Source: Gymnopilus junonius
Lineage: Eukaryota; Basidiomycota; Agaricomycetes; Agaricales; Galerinaceae
Assembly: GCA_015501075.1 (NCBI GenBank)
Contig: JADNYJ010000020.1
Span: forward strand, 248,001 to 312,000
Length of the DNA stretch: 64,000 bases
Reading direction: 5' to 3'
The position numbers and the translations under genes are program-made. Under the pieces are notes generated by a model. It searched no databases. It was not told the origin of the DNA and saw nothing but the letters and a program-made list of their open reading frames with translations. Positions within the stretch are counted from its first letter, which is position 1. Each line of letters begins with the position of its first letter. Below are positions 10,162-24,927 of the stretch, one piece after another.

Positions 10162-11560
10162 CTATTGTACATTGGTGGTTTCTAAGTAATGGTTTTCGCT
10201 GCACTGTCGCAGTTGTTCCGCCGCTCTCTCCGGCGTGAGGTCTCGTTGAGATTCGGCCATCAATTCATAACTAGAATGATATGATGAATAGAAGGTAAAT
10301 TCGGTTTATAACTACGCACCCAACAAGGAATTTTTTGACGGTCGCACTTCTCAGTAGCGGGGGGTCAAAATGAAGATGGAGATGGGCGAAATTGTTATCG
10401 TGATCTATGTCTTCGTCTCCTTTGGCAGGTACAGGTCGCTGATGAATACCCATGGAATAGGCAAACGAGCAGGAGAATAAGTTGTCGTAGCGGCGCGTTA
10501 TACGAGAAAGTATATCTGCGAACGCTTCCTTTTCTTCCTGTTCAAGTTGACTAATCGATTCAATGTGTCGACGGTATGGCAAGACTGTTGGTACACAGAT
10601 AAGAACGGGATCAAGACACGAGAAGTTCATACTCGCGAAGTATCTCGAATGGCCAAGTAGCCCACCAGGGTACGACAGCCACCCAGTGCCTATTGGAGAC
10701 TACAATACGGCCACCTTCCCTAGGCACTTTGAGCTCTGCGTGAGCATATTCACATAGTAGACATGGTCGCCCTGGATTTAGTTAAATGATTTAAAATCAT
10801 CTGTTCTGAGGTTTGAACAGCAAGACCGACCATTTAATCCATTAGGGGCTTCTGAAGGAGTGGTCGTGGTCAACGCGTAGTTCTTCAGAGACTGTAGTTC
10901 TTGCGCAGGAAGGGTGGGTACTACTGAAAGCGACCAGACCTGTCCATGCGGATGAGGATTAGAGCAGCCCATCATAGAACCTTTATTCTGACGAAGAATG
11001 TCAGTACCACGGAATCGACCCAGCAGAAAATGCAGTCATTCAAACCTCGAATATCTGAACGTACTCTATTCCGTTCTGGGTACCCCTTTTTTCATATATA
11101 CGTATCCATTCATCGATCACTCGACTGATGCCTTCCGCTGTCATTCGTGCCATCGTAAGGTCATGCCGTGGATGAAAGATTACGACATCACAGGCACCAT
11201 GAACAGGTTCTATACTCATTAGAGGGTGCGGAGGGGTGGGAGCTCTTGAAGGTGGTCCAGGTAGGATGGAGGCGAAATCGTTCTCAAAAGTGTGAGTTCC
11301 CTTGTAGTCGGGATTCATCTCTCCGCTGGTGCGAGAGTTTCTGGGACACAGATAACAGCCCGCATCGTAAGTGGGAAGTGCAGTAAGCTGAGGGGGCTCC
11401 GTCTGACCAAGCCAAGGGCGTTTCATGCGATGAGGAGAGACCAAGATGTGCTCATTGGTCAAGGGGTTGACTGGTCAGACAAAGTAAGTAAATTGACTTG
11501 AATCCAGATGATTTGCTCACATCGGCGATGAGGGTATGTGTTGGGGTCAAAATCAGTCAT
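10162..11560 (-). CDS. GAL7: Galactose-1-phosphate uridylyltransferase
   Basis: Leloir-pathway enzyme that exchanges UMP between UDP-glucose and galactose-1-phosphate. Six or so exons on the minus strand. The N-terminus reads [13 protein letters not shown] then [14 protein letters not shown], as in the family. The zinc site is seen as CYLCPRN, the catalytic loop as SNPHPHGQ (the nucleophilic His lies between two prolines), then [18 protein letters not shown], and a His-rich HLHLHFDPP near the end. The last exon codes for [14 protein letters not shown] and a short tail, stop at 10162. The exon carrying PFEIL joins LPYRR through a phase-1 junction. No other galactose gene is in the window. Confidence 0.93.
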
Positions 11561-11672
11561 GAAGAACGCTCCCTTTCGGAAATCTGCATTTAAAGAATCG
11601 AATTGCGGCCCGGAGCATTACAGAGTCTCTATTAATAGCCCAGCATACACATGTATCATCGTCTACTTATTA

Positions 11673-14053
11673 TCACTCTGCGAGTTGGCGGAACTTGTCC
11701 TGGATTTCACTGTATAGTGAATCAAGTTTCTGCCTAATCGGCTCCTTGCCCTGCGATGGGGACTAAACAAGCAACGTATGAACATGAAACTTTTAGCAAT
11801 TTCAAGGAAGCAGGCACGCACCTCAAATTTCATTTGAGAGAGCTTGAACATAACGTCTCCCGTGGCGTCCTTGATCTTGGAGAATGTTAGATCATTCTGG
11901 GTAACAGCCCTGATCGCTGCGTCGTGGAATCCAACAAAGTTTCGCAGCATGCCACTCGTCTTGTAGAATGGGCAGAAGCGATCGTATTCACTCATGCCGT
12001 TTTGCTGCAAGAAGTCATCTTTGAGCATGCGGGCCACCTCCAACGTGATCTTATCATTCTCTCCTAATGCACTTTTCCCAACAAGTTGGACAATTTCCGC
12101 CAGGTCCTCCTCTTTTTGAAGGATTTCTTTTGTTTTGGTACGTAACTCCACAAACCCAGGTTCAGTTGACTCATAGTATGGCTCCAGAACTTTGGTGTAC
12201 TTGGAATAAGACAGCGACCAGTTAACAGACGGGAAGTGCTTCCGCTGGGCAAGCTTTTTGTCGAGTCCCCAGAAAACCTGAACAATTCCCAATGTAGCCG
12301 AGGTCACAGGATCAGAGAAGTCACCTCCTGGGGGCGAAACACTACAGAAGAAAATCAGGAAAGGACCAAAAGCTAATTATTTGACCACTTACGCTCCAAC
12401 AATAGAAACTGTTCCCTGACGAGAGGGATTGCCAATGCACGTCACCTTTCCAGCACGTTCGTAGAAGCTTGCCAATTTAGTACCAAGATAAGCAGGATAT
12501 CCAGAGTCAGCTGGCATTTCTGCCAATCGTCCTGAAATTTCACGCAGAGCCTCTGCCCATCGAGATGTTGAATCAGCCATCATAGACACATTCAGGCCTT
12601 GGTCACGGAAATATTCTGAAAGAGTAATTCCTGTGTAGATAGATGCTTCACGAGCGGCAACTGGCATGTTCGACGTGTTTGCGACTAGGGTAGTGCGCTT
12701 CATGATTGGTTCTTGGCGATCACCGATCTCCATAGTCAGCTCGGGGAACTAGAAGGTAGACTGTCAGCGAATACATCAAATCATAAGAGTTTTTGACCAA
12801 CCTCCATCAATACCTCGGCCATCTTGGTAAATGGATGTTTAGCTTTCTCATTGAAATCGAGAGCAGAAGTAAATACCTCATTTCCACGTTCTCCACAACC
12901 AACGTAGACAATGATATCACTATTCGAAAATTTCGAAAGAGCCTGCGAGATCACCGTCTTTCCACATCCGAAAGCTCCAGGAATAGCCGTTGTACCGCCC
13001 TGTACGCATCTGAACAGATCGTCAGCTTTTCTCCGATAAAAAAAAATGATTCGAACTTGCGGGAATAAGGCATCCAAAATACGCTGCCCAGTCACGAGGG
13101 GATGATCAGCCGTTAATTTCTCTTTGACAGGGCGAGGAGCTCGGACGGGCCATAGTTGCATCATAGTATGCTTAGTGGTTTTTCCGTCAAATTCCGTCTC
13201 TAGGACTACATCCTACCAAGGGGTTGAGTCAAGGATATGGATGAACTAGGAGTTACGAGACGTACATCCACGGCGTAACTTCCCTTTTCGGCGATACGGG
13301 TGATCGTTCCAAGAGCACGCGGAGAGAGCATAACCTTGTGGTTGTCGACCAGAGAATTCTCGTACACCCGACCGAAGATATCGCCCCCACTTATGTGGTC
13401 ACCGACCTTGACTTGCATAAGATGCATATCCGCGACATAAGAAATGGTCAGACGCGTACCTTGAAAGTGGTTGGTGAGAAATCCCATTTGATAGCACGGT
13501 CAAGGGCATCAGTGTTAATTCCGCGAGGAATATAGATGGACTTGGATAGATCTTGAATAGACTGTTGATACCTTCAGTACGCATCTAGTAATGTAATAAA
13601 ATGATACTGACCCGCAAAGGTCGTTGGATACCATCCACAATGTTTCCCATAAGACCTTGCGGACTGTATTAAACATTGAAACCATTATAATATAAGATGC
13701 GTACCAGGACCGAGCTCGACACTGAGCGGTTTGCCTGTCCGCAAAACGGGATCGCCTACCGTGACCCCTGAAGTTTCCTCGTAGACTTGGATAGTAGCCC
13801 TGTCTGCCTCAATTCGGATAACCTCTTCATAGTAGGCTTGTTAGAATTGCGATGCCTAGAGTGAAAGGCTGTACGAACCTCCGACGAGCTCATCATGTCC
13901 AACACGGACAAGCTCGTACATGGCAGCCCCGATCATGTTTTCAGCTATGACGACAGGGCCTGAGACACCGAACACTGAGCCAAGTCTACTTTCGTGTTCT
14001 TCATCTCGAATCTTTGGCAGATCTCTCTTTGCGTTTTGCAGAGCGCCTGCCAT
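11673..14053 (-). CDS. VMA1: V-type ATPase catalytic subunit A
   Basis: ATP-hydrolysing subunit of the vacuolar proton pump (V1 sector, cytosolic face of vacuole and endosomes). At least nine exons. The start is MAGALQNAK at 14053. Key motifs are the P-loop GAFGCGKT, the following [30 protein letters not shown] (catalytic and arginine region), and the [11 protein letters not shown] loop after the intron at about 12340-12390. The C-terminus ends RQLAE. In some yeasts this protein carries an intein between VYVG and CGERGNE. Here that site is empty and a spliceosomal intron starts just after GNE. Divergent from the proteasome ATPase gene. Confidence 0.96.
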
Positions 14054-14230
14054 GATGTGTAATAGCAGTAGCAACCAATAAAGCAGTGACGGCTCAAGGG
14101 ACCCATATCCGTAGTCGGCAATGCCCGATGTAGATCACGTGAAGGACGCGTACTACATCTTGGCCTGCTTTAATTCTATCCGTAACTTGTTTCCTGTACA
14201 CCACATCCTCTACTTTTCATCTTCGTAGAA
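14054..14230. promoter_or_regulatory. Divergent promoter, VMA1 / RPT1, with E-box and ACGCGT
   Basis: These 177 bases lie between two divergent start codons. A palindromic E-box CACGTGA begins at 14136 and an ACGCGT hexamer lies at 14146-14151, ten bases downstream. CACGTG is bound by bHLH factors in fungi; binding here is inference. Confidence 0.55.
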
Positions 14231-16151
<1,921 letters not shown>

Positions 16152-16378
16152 TTCATTCCTTCTTTCTATTTGTCATTTGACTGTAATACATTATTTCTGT
16201 CTTTCCCCGCAATTACATGATTGAGGATAAATATAATAGTCACTGTACCATCGGCGTCAATCTAAATTGATGTCTAATTTGAGTATTGGTCCGCTTACTA
16301 CGGCATGACTCTGAACTCTTAGTCTCTGCAATGACAGAAACACCACTAACAGGCTGTAATCATCCATTAACTTGAATC

Positions 16379-17913
16379 ATGCCTCTGATTCTGAGATGGA
16401 GGCAAACATCATCTCGTTTCCTCCTGCTGCTCAACGGCTGTTCACAACGTCAGGACTATCATCGCCGCGCTCCAGAGCCACCTTCCGCCGAAATGATGGA
16501 GCTATTAGCGCGATATGAGTCCATACCACCACGGCCACTCAATCTAGCTCAATTGTTATCTTTTGGACGACCCGTAACTTCAGAATCTGTCTTGTCCTCT
16601 GGATCATATGCTCTCTCGGAACTTCCTAGAAGGTTAGCGACCCGGGTCAAGTCCTTAGAAGCGTTACCATTCATCGTCGGCACGAATCCATACGTTGCCA
16701 AAACTTTAAAGGCGTTTAAAGAAAGCTTTAAGTGGCTTGCAACGTACCCTTCCGTAACCAATCTTGAGGAGAATGCGGAGTTCGTAGCTCAATTGACTGA
16801 ATTGGTACAGCGGCATGCAAATGATATACCAACCATGGCAAAGGGGTGCGCTGAATCTCCATTGCTTTTGCTGTATAAAAATCACTCATCCGTTAATAGG
16901 TTCCAAGAATGTTCTAGGTACATGTCTTCAACAGAAATCAGAGATTTCTTGGATGGGGCAATTCGCAATCGAATTTCCATTCGATTGATTGCTGAGCAGC
17001 ACATTGCTGTTTCTCAAGCCCTAAATTCTCGTACTACCCCTTCTGCCAATGTTGGCGTTGTGGACATGAACTGCTTCCCTGCGGCAATGATCAAGATGTG
17101 TGGTTCTTATGTAGCAGAATTGTGTGACGCAACACTCGGCGGTAGCCCAACAATTCTGATCGATGGGCATACCAACACCACCTTCGCGTGAGTTCTGGCT
17201 GTGATATTCATTCAATATCTTGCGTTTATAGATATCCTCAGCTATGTTCCAGTGCATCTCGAGTACATATTAACTGAAGTTCTGAAGAACTCGTTCCGGG
17301 CAACGGTGGAGCATCATTCAAAAATGCGTAAATCCGGATCCGGGCACTCCTTTCCTCCAGTTGTAATTACGATTTCTCCACCTACACCAACGCCAAATCC
17401 CGTCGATGGCGAACACACATACCTTTCCATCCGAATTCGTGACCAAGGTGGAGGTGTCCTCCCGTCGAACTTGGCTCGTATATTTTCTTATGCATTCACG
17501 ACAGCTGGAAGAGGCGCCGAGAATACTGACGACGCGGGCGGACCTTACGCCGCACAACACATTGGAGGGAGTGCTGCAATCAACGGTAAAGGCGACGACG
17601 GTGATACCACACTCTTTGGTGAGATTACAGGGAAAGGGTTGCAGACAGGAATGGGAACTATTGCAGGACTCGGATATGGCCTGCCAATGAGTCGGCTTTA
17701 TGCAAGGTAGGGACATTTCATTATTGATGTACATTTTGACATTTACGACCTCCACGTAGATATTTTGGGGGATCGCTAGATTTCTTCTCGCTGGAAGGAT
17801 GGGGTATGATCACCGCTGTCCAATTTCGGCTTTGACTAACATAGAAGAGAACAGGGAGCGATGTCTACGTGAAACTTAGATGCTTAGACGAAGCTGGAGA
17901 CTCTAAAATTTGA
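16379..17913 (+). CDS. Mitochondrial alpha-ketoacid (pyruvate/branched-chain) dehydrogenase kinase
   Basis: GHKL-fold protein kinase that inactivates a mitochondrial 2-oxoacid dehydrogenase. Four exons: a long first one (to about 17188), then about 17239-17708, then two short ones. The N-terminus is basic and hydrophobic (MPLILRWRQTSSRFLLLL), consistent with mitochondrial import. The regulatory helical domain has the family block IPPRPLNLAQLLSFG and LPFIVGTNPYV. The ATP-binding motifs are the N box (LTEVLKNSFRATVEHH), G1 box (DQGGG) and G2 box (GLGYGLPMSRLYAR). The end, FFSLEGWGSDVYVKL, is typical. The sequence does not let me decide between pyruvate and branched-chain dehydrogenase as substrate. 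Confidence 0.9.
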
Positions 17914-18174
17914 TTATTAAGTCAGACTAAGGCCGCAAAATCTTTCAGCAATTAACTTGAAAAGGTATATCCACCAGCACGATAAAGGTGTTTCTTTGAT
18001 AATGCGAATTATATGAATGTCAGAAAAAGTGCAGAGTAACAGATGTGCAAAGCGAGAAACTAAATGAAATACAGCAGCGAAGCTACAACACAAAGCTCAA
18101 GAAGGGGAAAAAGCCAGCCAGTCAGGTCATACCATCACTTGTGAGCATTGGACTAGATAAAATGGTTTAGCAAA

Positions 18175-21100
18175 TCACTTCGATGCAATCAAACCAGTAT
18201 TACTCACAGAATACCCGCTAAGGGTCCGACTGGAGTTGAAAGACAGGCTCTGCGACTGGGATGAACGGTAAGATCGTGAAGTCTGAGAAGAACTTGAGAT
18301 GATGGACTGCGAATGGGAATTGTTAGGCGTTGATGGGACATTCGTGGCAATCGTCCTTGAAGAACGAGCAGTAAGGGGCGTCGGAGCGCTTATGAGTGAT
18401 TTCTTTGGGGTTTCCGTAACTGACTTGTTTCGGATGCTCAAACTTGACGAGGACGAAGCAGTCTTCGCAGTAGTTGAAGGTTTTGGTCTACGACCTGCAG
18501 TAACGAATGGGTGTCGCATTGCAGTCTGGGGTTTCATCCGCCGCTCTGGATCCCAGACAAGACATTTTGCAACAAAATCGACAAAATCTTCATCGTTGCA
18601 TCGAAGGACTTGAGCCAAGGTTTTCGAGCCAGGCCGACGCCTCCTACCCTTAGAATTGATGACAGTCCGAGGGGCCCCGTTTGTATCTGCAGCCGATTAG
18701 CTTTTAAGAGAAATCGACATAGAAGTAAACGTACCAAAGAATAGTTTTCGGCGAGAACTGCGATTAATAAACTCCTTGTCTGGTACGCCAAGCACCTCCA
18801 TGATACATGACAGCTGTTCCTGTTCGTTTTCTCCTGGGAAGATAGGAAATCCTGTATAAAGCTCGGCCAGTATGCAGCCAAGACTCCACATGTCAATAGC
18901 CATGTGATAATTCATCCCTAGAATCACTTCAGGAGAGCGATAGAAACGGCTTTGAATATAAGTGTAGACTGCAGAGCTTGTCGTTAGTAGGCGATAGACG
19001 CAGGACGATATATGAGCAAACTTTTCTCATGTTCAAAGCAACTACTTCCGAAATCGATCACTTTGATTCCACTCTTTGCCGGATGCCGAAGCAATACATT
19101 CTACAGGACAAAAGTATCAGCCAAAAGAGTCTGAATGGCCAAGAAAAAGTAAAGCACCTCAGGTTTAAGATCGCAATGGACAATGCGATGGTGACGCATA
19201 AGAGAAAGAGACATCAGCATCTGGCTCGTGAATCGACGTATCAAAGCTGTCGTGAAGCCCACAAAGCCGTTCGCTTTTATCAATTCATACAAGTTTATAC
19301 TGAGAAGCTCCATAGCAATGCACAGATGGTTGCGGAAATAAAAGTGCTCTGTCATCTTGATAACATGATGTTTTTCTTCTGCATCCTGCGAAAAAAAGTT
19401 AAATTTATACTGATTACAAGAGACAAGGAAACAAACCCATTTCCGAAGGTTGTCAAGAATTTTTATCTCCACGAGAGCTTGATGATGGAACCTCTTTTTG
19501 TTTCGAATAATCTTCACTGCCACCGATTCACCAGTGCAGTGATCTCGGCAGGACAGGACCTGACCGAATGAACCTTTCCCAAGAGTGTCCATAATTTCGT
19601 AACGGTAAGCAAGATGATCATGGTTGACAACAAGGTAATCCCCTCGTTCATCGTCATAACCGTAGTTATTGGCAGGGTTGTCCAAAACCGCTTGCTTCTT
19701 TCTGCTGTTGGCACCTATACAGTAGACTGATGGATAGTCCAGAACCTCTTTTCGTTCGAATTCTGACAGTGCCTGTGCTTGAGGGCTTTTCAGAATGCCT
19801 GAAGAAGAAAAATAAGTATAGAAAACGGCGACGCGGCATATCCCACATACTAGCTGGAGAAGAGGGTGTGCCAGGAGGAAGAGGTTCAGGAAACTTAAGC
19901 ATTTCATCAAGCTCTTCCTGACTGGCTCCAGAAGCGACTTTCTTTGCATGTTGACGTCTGATATATTGCATCATTTCTTCGTCACCAAGAAGCTCCTCCT
20001 CATCGACTGAGCTTGGTGCTGGAGAAGGGGTAGATAGTGACTGGCGGGATGAAGAGGGAGAGCCAGTAGCTTGCTGTGGAGCTTGAAATACACCTGAAGT
20101 TGATGCTTTAGCGCTGCTCTTAGGAGCCAATAACTTCAAGCCTTTCGAGGGCGAAAGAACTGAAAACCTATGATGCGATGATGGTTCTGCCGCTGTGGAA
20201 GCAGATAAGGAGGCCACAGAATTAGTAGAAGATTTTCGTAGACCAATGAATGAAACAGAATCCCGATTACTCTTTCGAGCTGTATTCACAGAGGACGAGG
20301 CGACTGACTGGCGAGGGACACGTGACGTGGATGCCGACGGAGAACTCGCATGCGCCGAAGGCTGGCGCACTCTGGGTGTTGCACCGTCCTCGCTCTCCAT
20401 GACACCGAATTCATTCGCCACAAAGCTTGTTGGAGAAGCATTGGTCGAAGATGATGGTGCTAGTCCACTAGCACGTCTTGTAGCTAACGCAGAAGAGGAG
20501 TTTTTTAAAGGCGGAGAGGGTATAGCTGACGTCCGGCTGGATATGCGAGGTATCTTGGTTGGAGTTTCCTTAGGGAGACTAGAACTAGAATTCATTACGG
20601 ATGAAGGCGGATCCCTGCCTTCCTTCAACGTTTGCGAGCTACTCGTCCCTGTTGTCCCAACTGAAGGCGAGCCGGCGATCGTGGGTAATTGGTTGCGAGA
20701 GCGTAAAGAGCTGTCAGATTGTTTCTGCATTGAACTGACAGTCTGCGAAGTTAAACGAGACGAGGACGAGGACGCTGGCGTACGGGCAGACACCGATCCA
20801 GCTGGAGTTACGCCACTTGACTTCAGCTTTGCAACACGCTGGGCGGTCGCTGGTTCCAGAGCAGATATCTGCATTGGAGGCAAATTGACTGGGGACCTAG
20901 GCTTCCTTGCATCGGTGGAGGACAAGGTCTGACAATTGTCATGAATAAATTTATCGTCTAGAGGTAACTTAAATGTACTACCCACCTTGCCTCTCTTTCT
21001 ATTGATAATCACGGATATCCGACTTTCACTGCGATCTTTGTCATCCTTCTTCTGCCGCTCTTTTTCAGCCTTTGCTCTTTCCTTCTCGGATTCACGAGCA

Positions 21101-24100
21101 GCGTCCTTGGCCTTCTGTAATTCTTTGGCAGCATCCTTCGCGTCCGCATGGAGACTTCTTCTGGAACTGGATTTAAGCAGAGAAGGTAAACCTAAGCTCA
21201 ACATAGAAGACTTTTTGTGGGTCGTCCCAGGGGTCGAGGTCGAAATCGAGCTGTAATCATGTACAGGAGGCGTGCTTGGCTTTACAAGGGGTTGAGGGGC
21301 TGGACCGCCGTGTGACGAAGGCGAAGTTGATGAAATCACAGCACTTGGGGGCGGCAATTGCATGGACTGAGATGACGACCGACGAAAAAATGGAATAGAA
21401 GAAGGCGTCAATCTCTTGACTTGGCCAGATCCACGGCGCATTGATGACGTAGGGCTAAGTGCACCTACAGGAGGAGCAGAAAGGGCAGATGTTGTGTGAT
21501 TGGTACTTGCGCTTGAACCTGTCCCGGGTCGACTGGACAATACAGGGCTCGATCAGGAGTCCTGGCCGGATTCTGTACTTGCGCTGGTGCCTTGATTGAT
21601 CCAATGGAAGAAAGTGAAGTCAAAGACCCTGCAGAGGCCATAGCATCTGGTTGATCTGGAGACCAAGGAGCCTTCGCTGACGATAAAGATACCGTCTGGT
21701 CTTTAGAGGTCGATCTGCGTAGTTGGGGACCGAAGGTAACAGACCGAGGGCTCAAAGGAAAAGAGGACTTTTGACCAGACGACGAGGATGGAGAACCGGA
21801 CAGTTTAAGATTGAGTGCAGATGAAAAGCTCCACTTTTTTGAGGGCGTTTTCAGAACCGCGGGAATGGATTCATTCGCCGAAGAATAATATTGACTTTCT
21901 CGATGGTCAGAAGGGGCTGGAGGAGATATTATGGGATTAGAGTAAGGCGGGACCTCGAGAGAAATCATGCGGTTCGGCTGATTTTCAATATTTGCTTCTT
22001 TATCTTTGTCCTCGGTTGGCATAGACGGGAATGCAAGGCCTGAAGAAGTGCCTGGCGGAGAGCGATATGTTGATAAATCTTTGGGGAGCGGAGGAACAGG
22101 GGGAACATCCCCTTCTTCGTTAACATCGCCATTGACAGCTATGGACGCAACACGATCTTTAAGAGCAGCATCCGTGGAGTGAACGCTGGAGATATCGCTG
22201 CTCGCACTATTTCTTCGACCTTTGTTGGATGAATGACGGCCTGAGGTACCGGACATCGATGTGACGCTGGTAGCTGCAGACATCGAGGCAGAGTCCCGAG
22301 AGCTCGGAGTGCTAGTATAGGTCGTTGAAGAAGTTGACCCACGCTTTGGAGTAAAGCTAACTCTGGCGCCTGTATTTGACTTCTTTGGCGTCTTGTCAAC
22401 TGCATGCTGACTGAGCAGTTGCTCGTCGCTACTGGTAGCGATTGCTGAAGTTTCACCAATTTCCAGGCTGTTATCCCCTCTATCTTTCACGTTGCTACTA
22501 CCACGCTTGGATTTGCCAGAGTCCGAGGCACTGAGACCCTCCCATTGACTGCCTGTTTTACTTGCCGGCGTACCAGGGCGACTTGAATTGGAGGACTGAC
22601 GGAAACTTCCAACGCTCGCACGGGCACGGGCACCCTTGCCAGTGAGTCCGTCCAATTTGCGCAATGCTTCTGCAGTTGCTTCATCATCAAGAGCGGACCA
22701 GCCTTCCTGTGTTCCACGAAGAAGGGAATGAGCTACATTTGGGGAGAATGTGTTTGAAGGTTGTCTTTCGATGAACGATGTAACGACGAAGGTTGCGACG
22801 TAGTATTAGCAGTGTTTCGCAAAAATTGTTGAATTGACGAAGACGATGGCGACGGTGGGAGATGAGAGAAGTCTGTTGTATGGACTCGTCGTGAATGCAC
22901 ACTATCTGTCGGGTTTGAAGACGTTGAACTGGCAGACGTCTGCCTCACATGTCGGTCAGAGGGTTTAACAACCAAAGGAGCAGTCTTTATGTTGCTCTGT
23001 ATCGTCAATCCACTACTCTCGCGACGCCGTTCTTTGCCTTTATTGTCTTTCGATGACGTTCCAAGGTTAAGACTGCGGTGTCTGCGGGCTTTATCATCTT
23101 TAGCTTTATCTTTCAAGGCGGAAGCTGAACTAGCATGTTTAGACACCAGTGACCCAGTTTGATCCATCTCGAATTCGTCCGAAGATCGCTTCCTAGCTTT
23201 TCGAGCATTTTGATTAAAGGATGTAGGCGGTGAGGTTGAAGCGTTGTTTTCAGGTCCGGTAGAGTGTTCCGGAGTACGATAGGGTCTAGGGGTATCTTCC
23301 ATTGTCGCCGCAACCTCTGTCTTGACTCTGGATGCTTCCGCAACAGCAATAGAGGTATTGAGATTCCGTGGATAGAGAATCTCTTCTCCGCCACTTTCAT
23401 CAGCAATAGACGGCCGTGTACGCAATGGACGTGGCTGGTCTAGCATAATCGGAACCTTGAAGAGACACTTGGTCAGACATCGATAAAAAGAATAGGAATT
23501 TGCATACCTCTTCCTTCTCGGAGGACTCGCCATCAACAGCCTCGATTGTCCATGGACTATCAGGCGGGTCTTCTTCTTCTAAAGAATCCGGAACTACTAC
23601 ATCATATCCTTCAATCTCAACATCTGGAGTGAATTCCTCGCGCGTGCGGCTTTCGTCGTCCCGTACCCAGCGGGGGGTGGCTAGTTCACCGACGCCGACG
23701 AGGCCACGTCTATCAATCAAGGCCGGATTGCGGGCTGGTGTCACAGGCTCGTTGGAGGGCGTATGATCGGGAGTAGTACTGAGGTATAAAGGAGCGAGAG
23801 GAACAGGGGCCACAGGAGATTCGGATTCGGATTGGATTCCAAAATAATAAGGATCCAAAGAAGAAGTGGCCGAGCCAGGACGCGAAGCTGGCGGGTCGAG
23901 TTCAACTGAAGCTCCGTGGGGTACCGATACGTGGAGATTGAAGTGACCGTGCTGGGGCGGGTTCGTGTTGGGGAGACTTGGGGTTGAGGTGGCCTGCGCC
24001 ATGGTTGTGTCGAGGGACAGATGTTCGCGGCCATATCGAACCTCGGCGTCCGACACAGCATTCCTGCTCTGGTGTGGAATGTCGAGAGCATCTGGACGAT

Positions 24101-24167
24101 CTCGTCTGTTGTGTAGAGTGTTGCGCGTGGTTGGATGTGCGATGTGGGGAGATGGGGGTGCAGACAT
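18175..24167 (-). CDS. DYRK-family protein kinase with very long N-terminal region (Pom1-like)
   Basis: Cell-polarity and cell-cycle kinase of about 1,700 residues. The first ~1,250 residues are low complexity (Ser/Pro/Thr-rich), with short conserved islands such as [31 protein letters not shown] and [13 protein letters not shown]. The kinase domain (about 19600-18560) shows [29 protein letters not shown] and [11 protein letters not shown]. It also has the DYRK activation loop [15 protein letters not shown] with the YxY autophosphorylation site, and the DYRK-box-like region before it. A Ser-rich tail follows. The reading frame is interrupted at about 22738 and 21543. Each is repaired by one added base, and less naturally by unusual introns. 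An in-frame intron near 20997-20941 is read through by the open frame. Pom1 orthology is inference from domain layout. Confidence 0.85.
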
Positions 24168-24927
24168 GAGAGAAAGAAAAAAGAAATAAGCCCGAAAAAA
24201 GAGAGAAAAAAGAAGGAAGAATAGAAATGAGAAATGACAAGGGAATCAGTGGGTCTAATGAGGTGGACTGCCAGTTCTGGCGGATGTGTCTGGCGCGCAA
24301 GAGGTTTGTTGGCTCACCTCATGTTGCAAGTTTGCGACTGTTTGTCCATGGTGGCAGATCCCCATTGTTGTTTATTTATCACATCCTCTCTTGAACAGAT
24401 CGTCGGGCACAATACACGCGGCATCAGGAATATTACTCCCCGCGGTACTTGTTCTGCTCGGCGACGTAGTGCTACCTCGTACTTCAGTAGGGGCGATGAA
24501 ATGTGGCAAGCAAATTTCAATACCTTCCGTCTCTCCCGCTCATCCATAGTCTCGACATCTTTTGCAGTCAACCTCTGGTCGAAATGAGACCTAGCACCAG
24601 TCTGCATCGGTGTAAAAACTCACCGTGATTTTCACCTTTTTAGTACTGGCCGACAGATTCCTGCCCATCAGCCAAAGGTTTTTTTTCAGGCTCTACTTCG
24701 CGCCGTGGAGCGGGGCGCGTTTCGTCGGTCTCACTTGGTTCAGTGGAAAAAAGACTCTTAGGGTTCTTGATGATGGCCGAAGGTGCGACCTCCGCAAGGG
24801 GGCTTAGGGCCTCTCAATGGTTGGGGACTTTGTCATCCGAGATCTTTTCGTCATGCCTTGTGGCTTCACAGATGTTCTCGCTCGTGGGTCTTAGACATAA
24901 GAATTTTTCTCATACTCTGAACTGAAG
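24168..24927. other. 760-base gap, DYRK promoter and J-domain gene 3' region
   Basis: This gap lies between two minus-strand genes. A purine-rich tract on the plus strand (24170-24235), pyrimidine-rich on the coding strand, sits directly upstream of the DYRK start, as in many fungal core promoters. Short open frames here have no convincing coding pattern. I see no RNA gene. Confidence 0.5.

Noticed and set aside
20195..20932. 245-residue open frame on the plus strand
   Set aside because: It lies antisense to the DYRK N-terminal coding exon. The open frame follows from the Ser-rich codon usage of the real gene, and it has no domain or neighbour support.
20941..20997. Continuous coding across this stretch of the DYRK gene
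   Set aside because: The 57-base stretch is open in frame but has GT...AG borders and a typical intron look. The flanking conserved sequence joins better without it.
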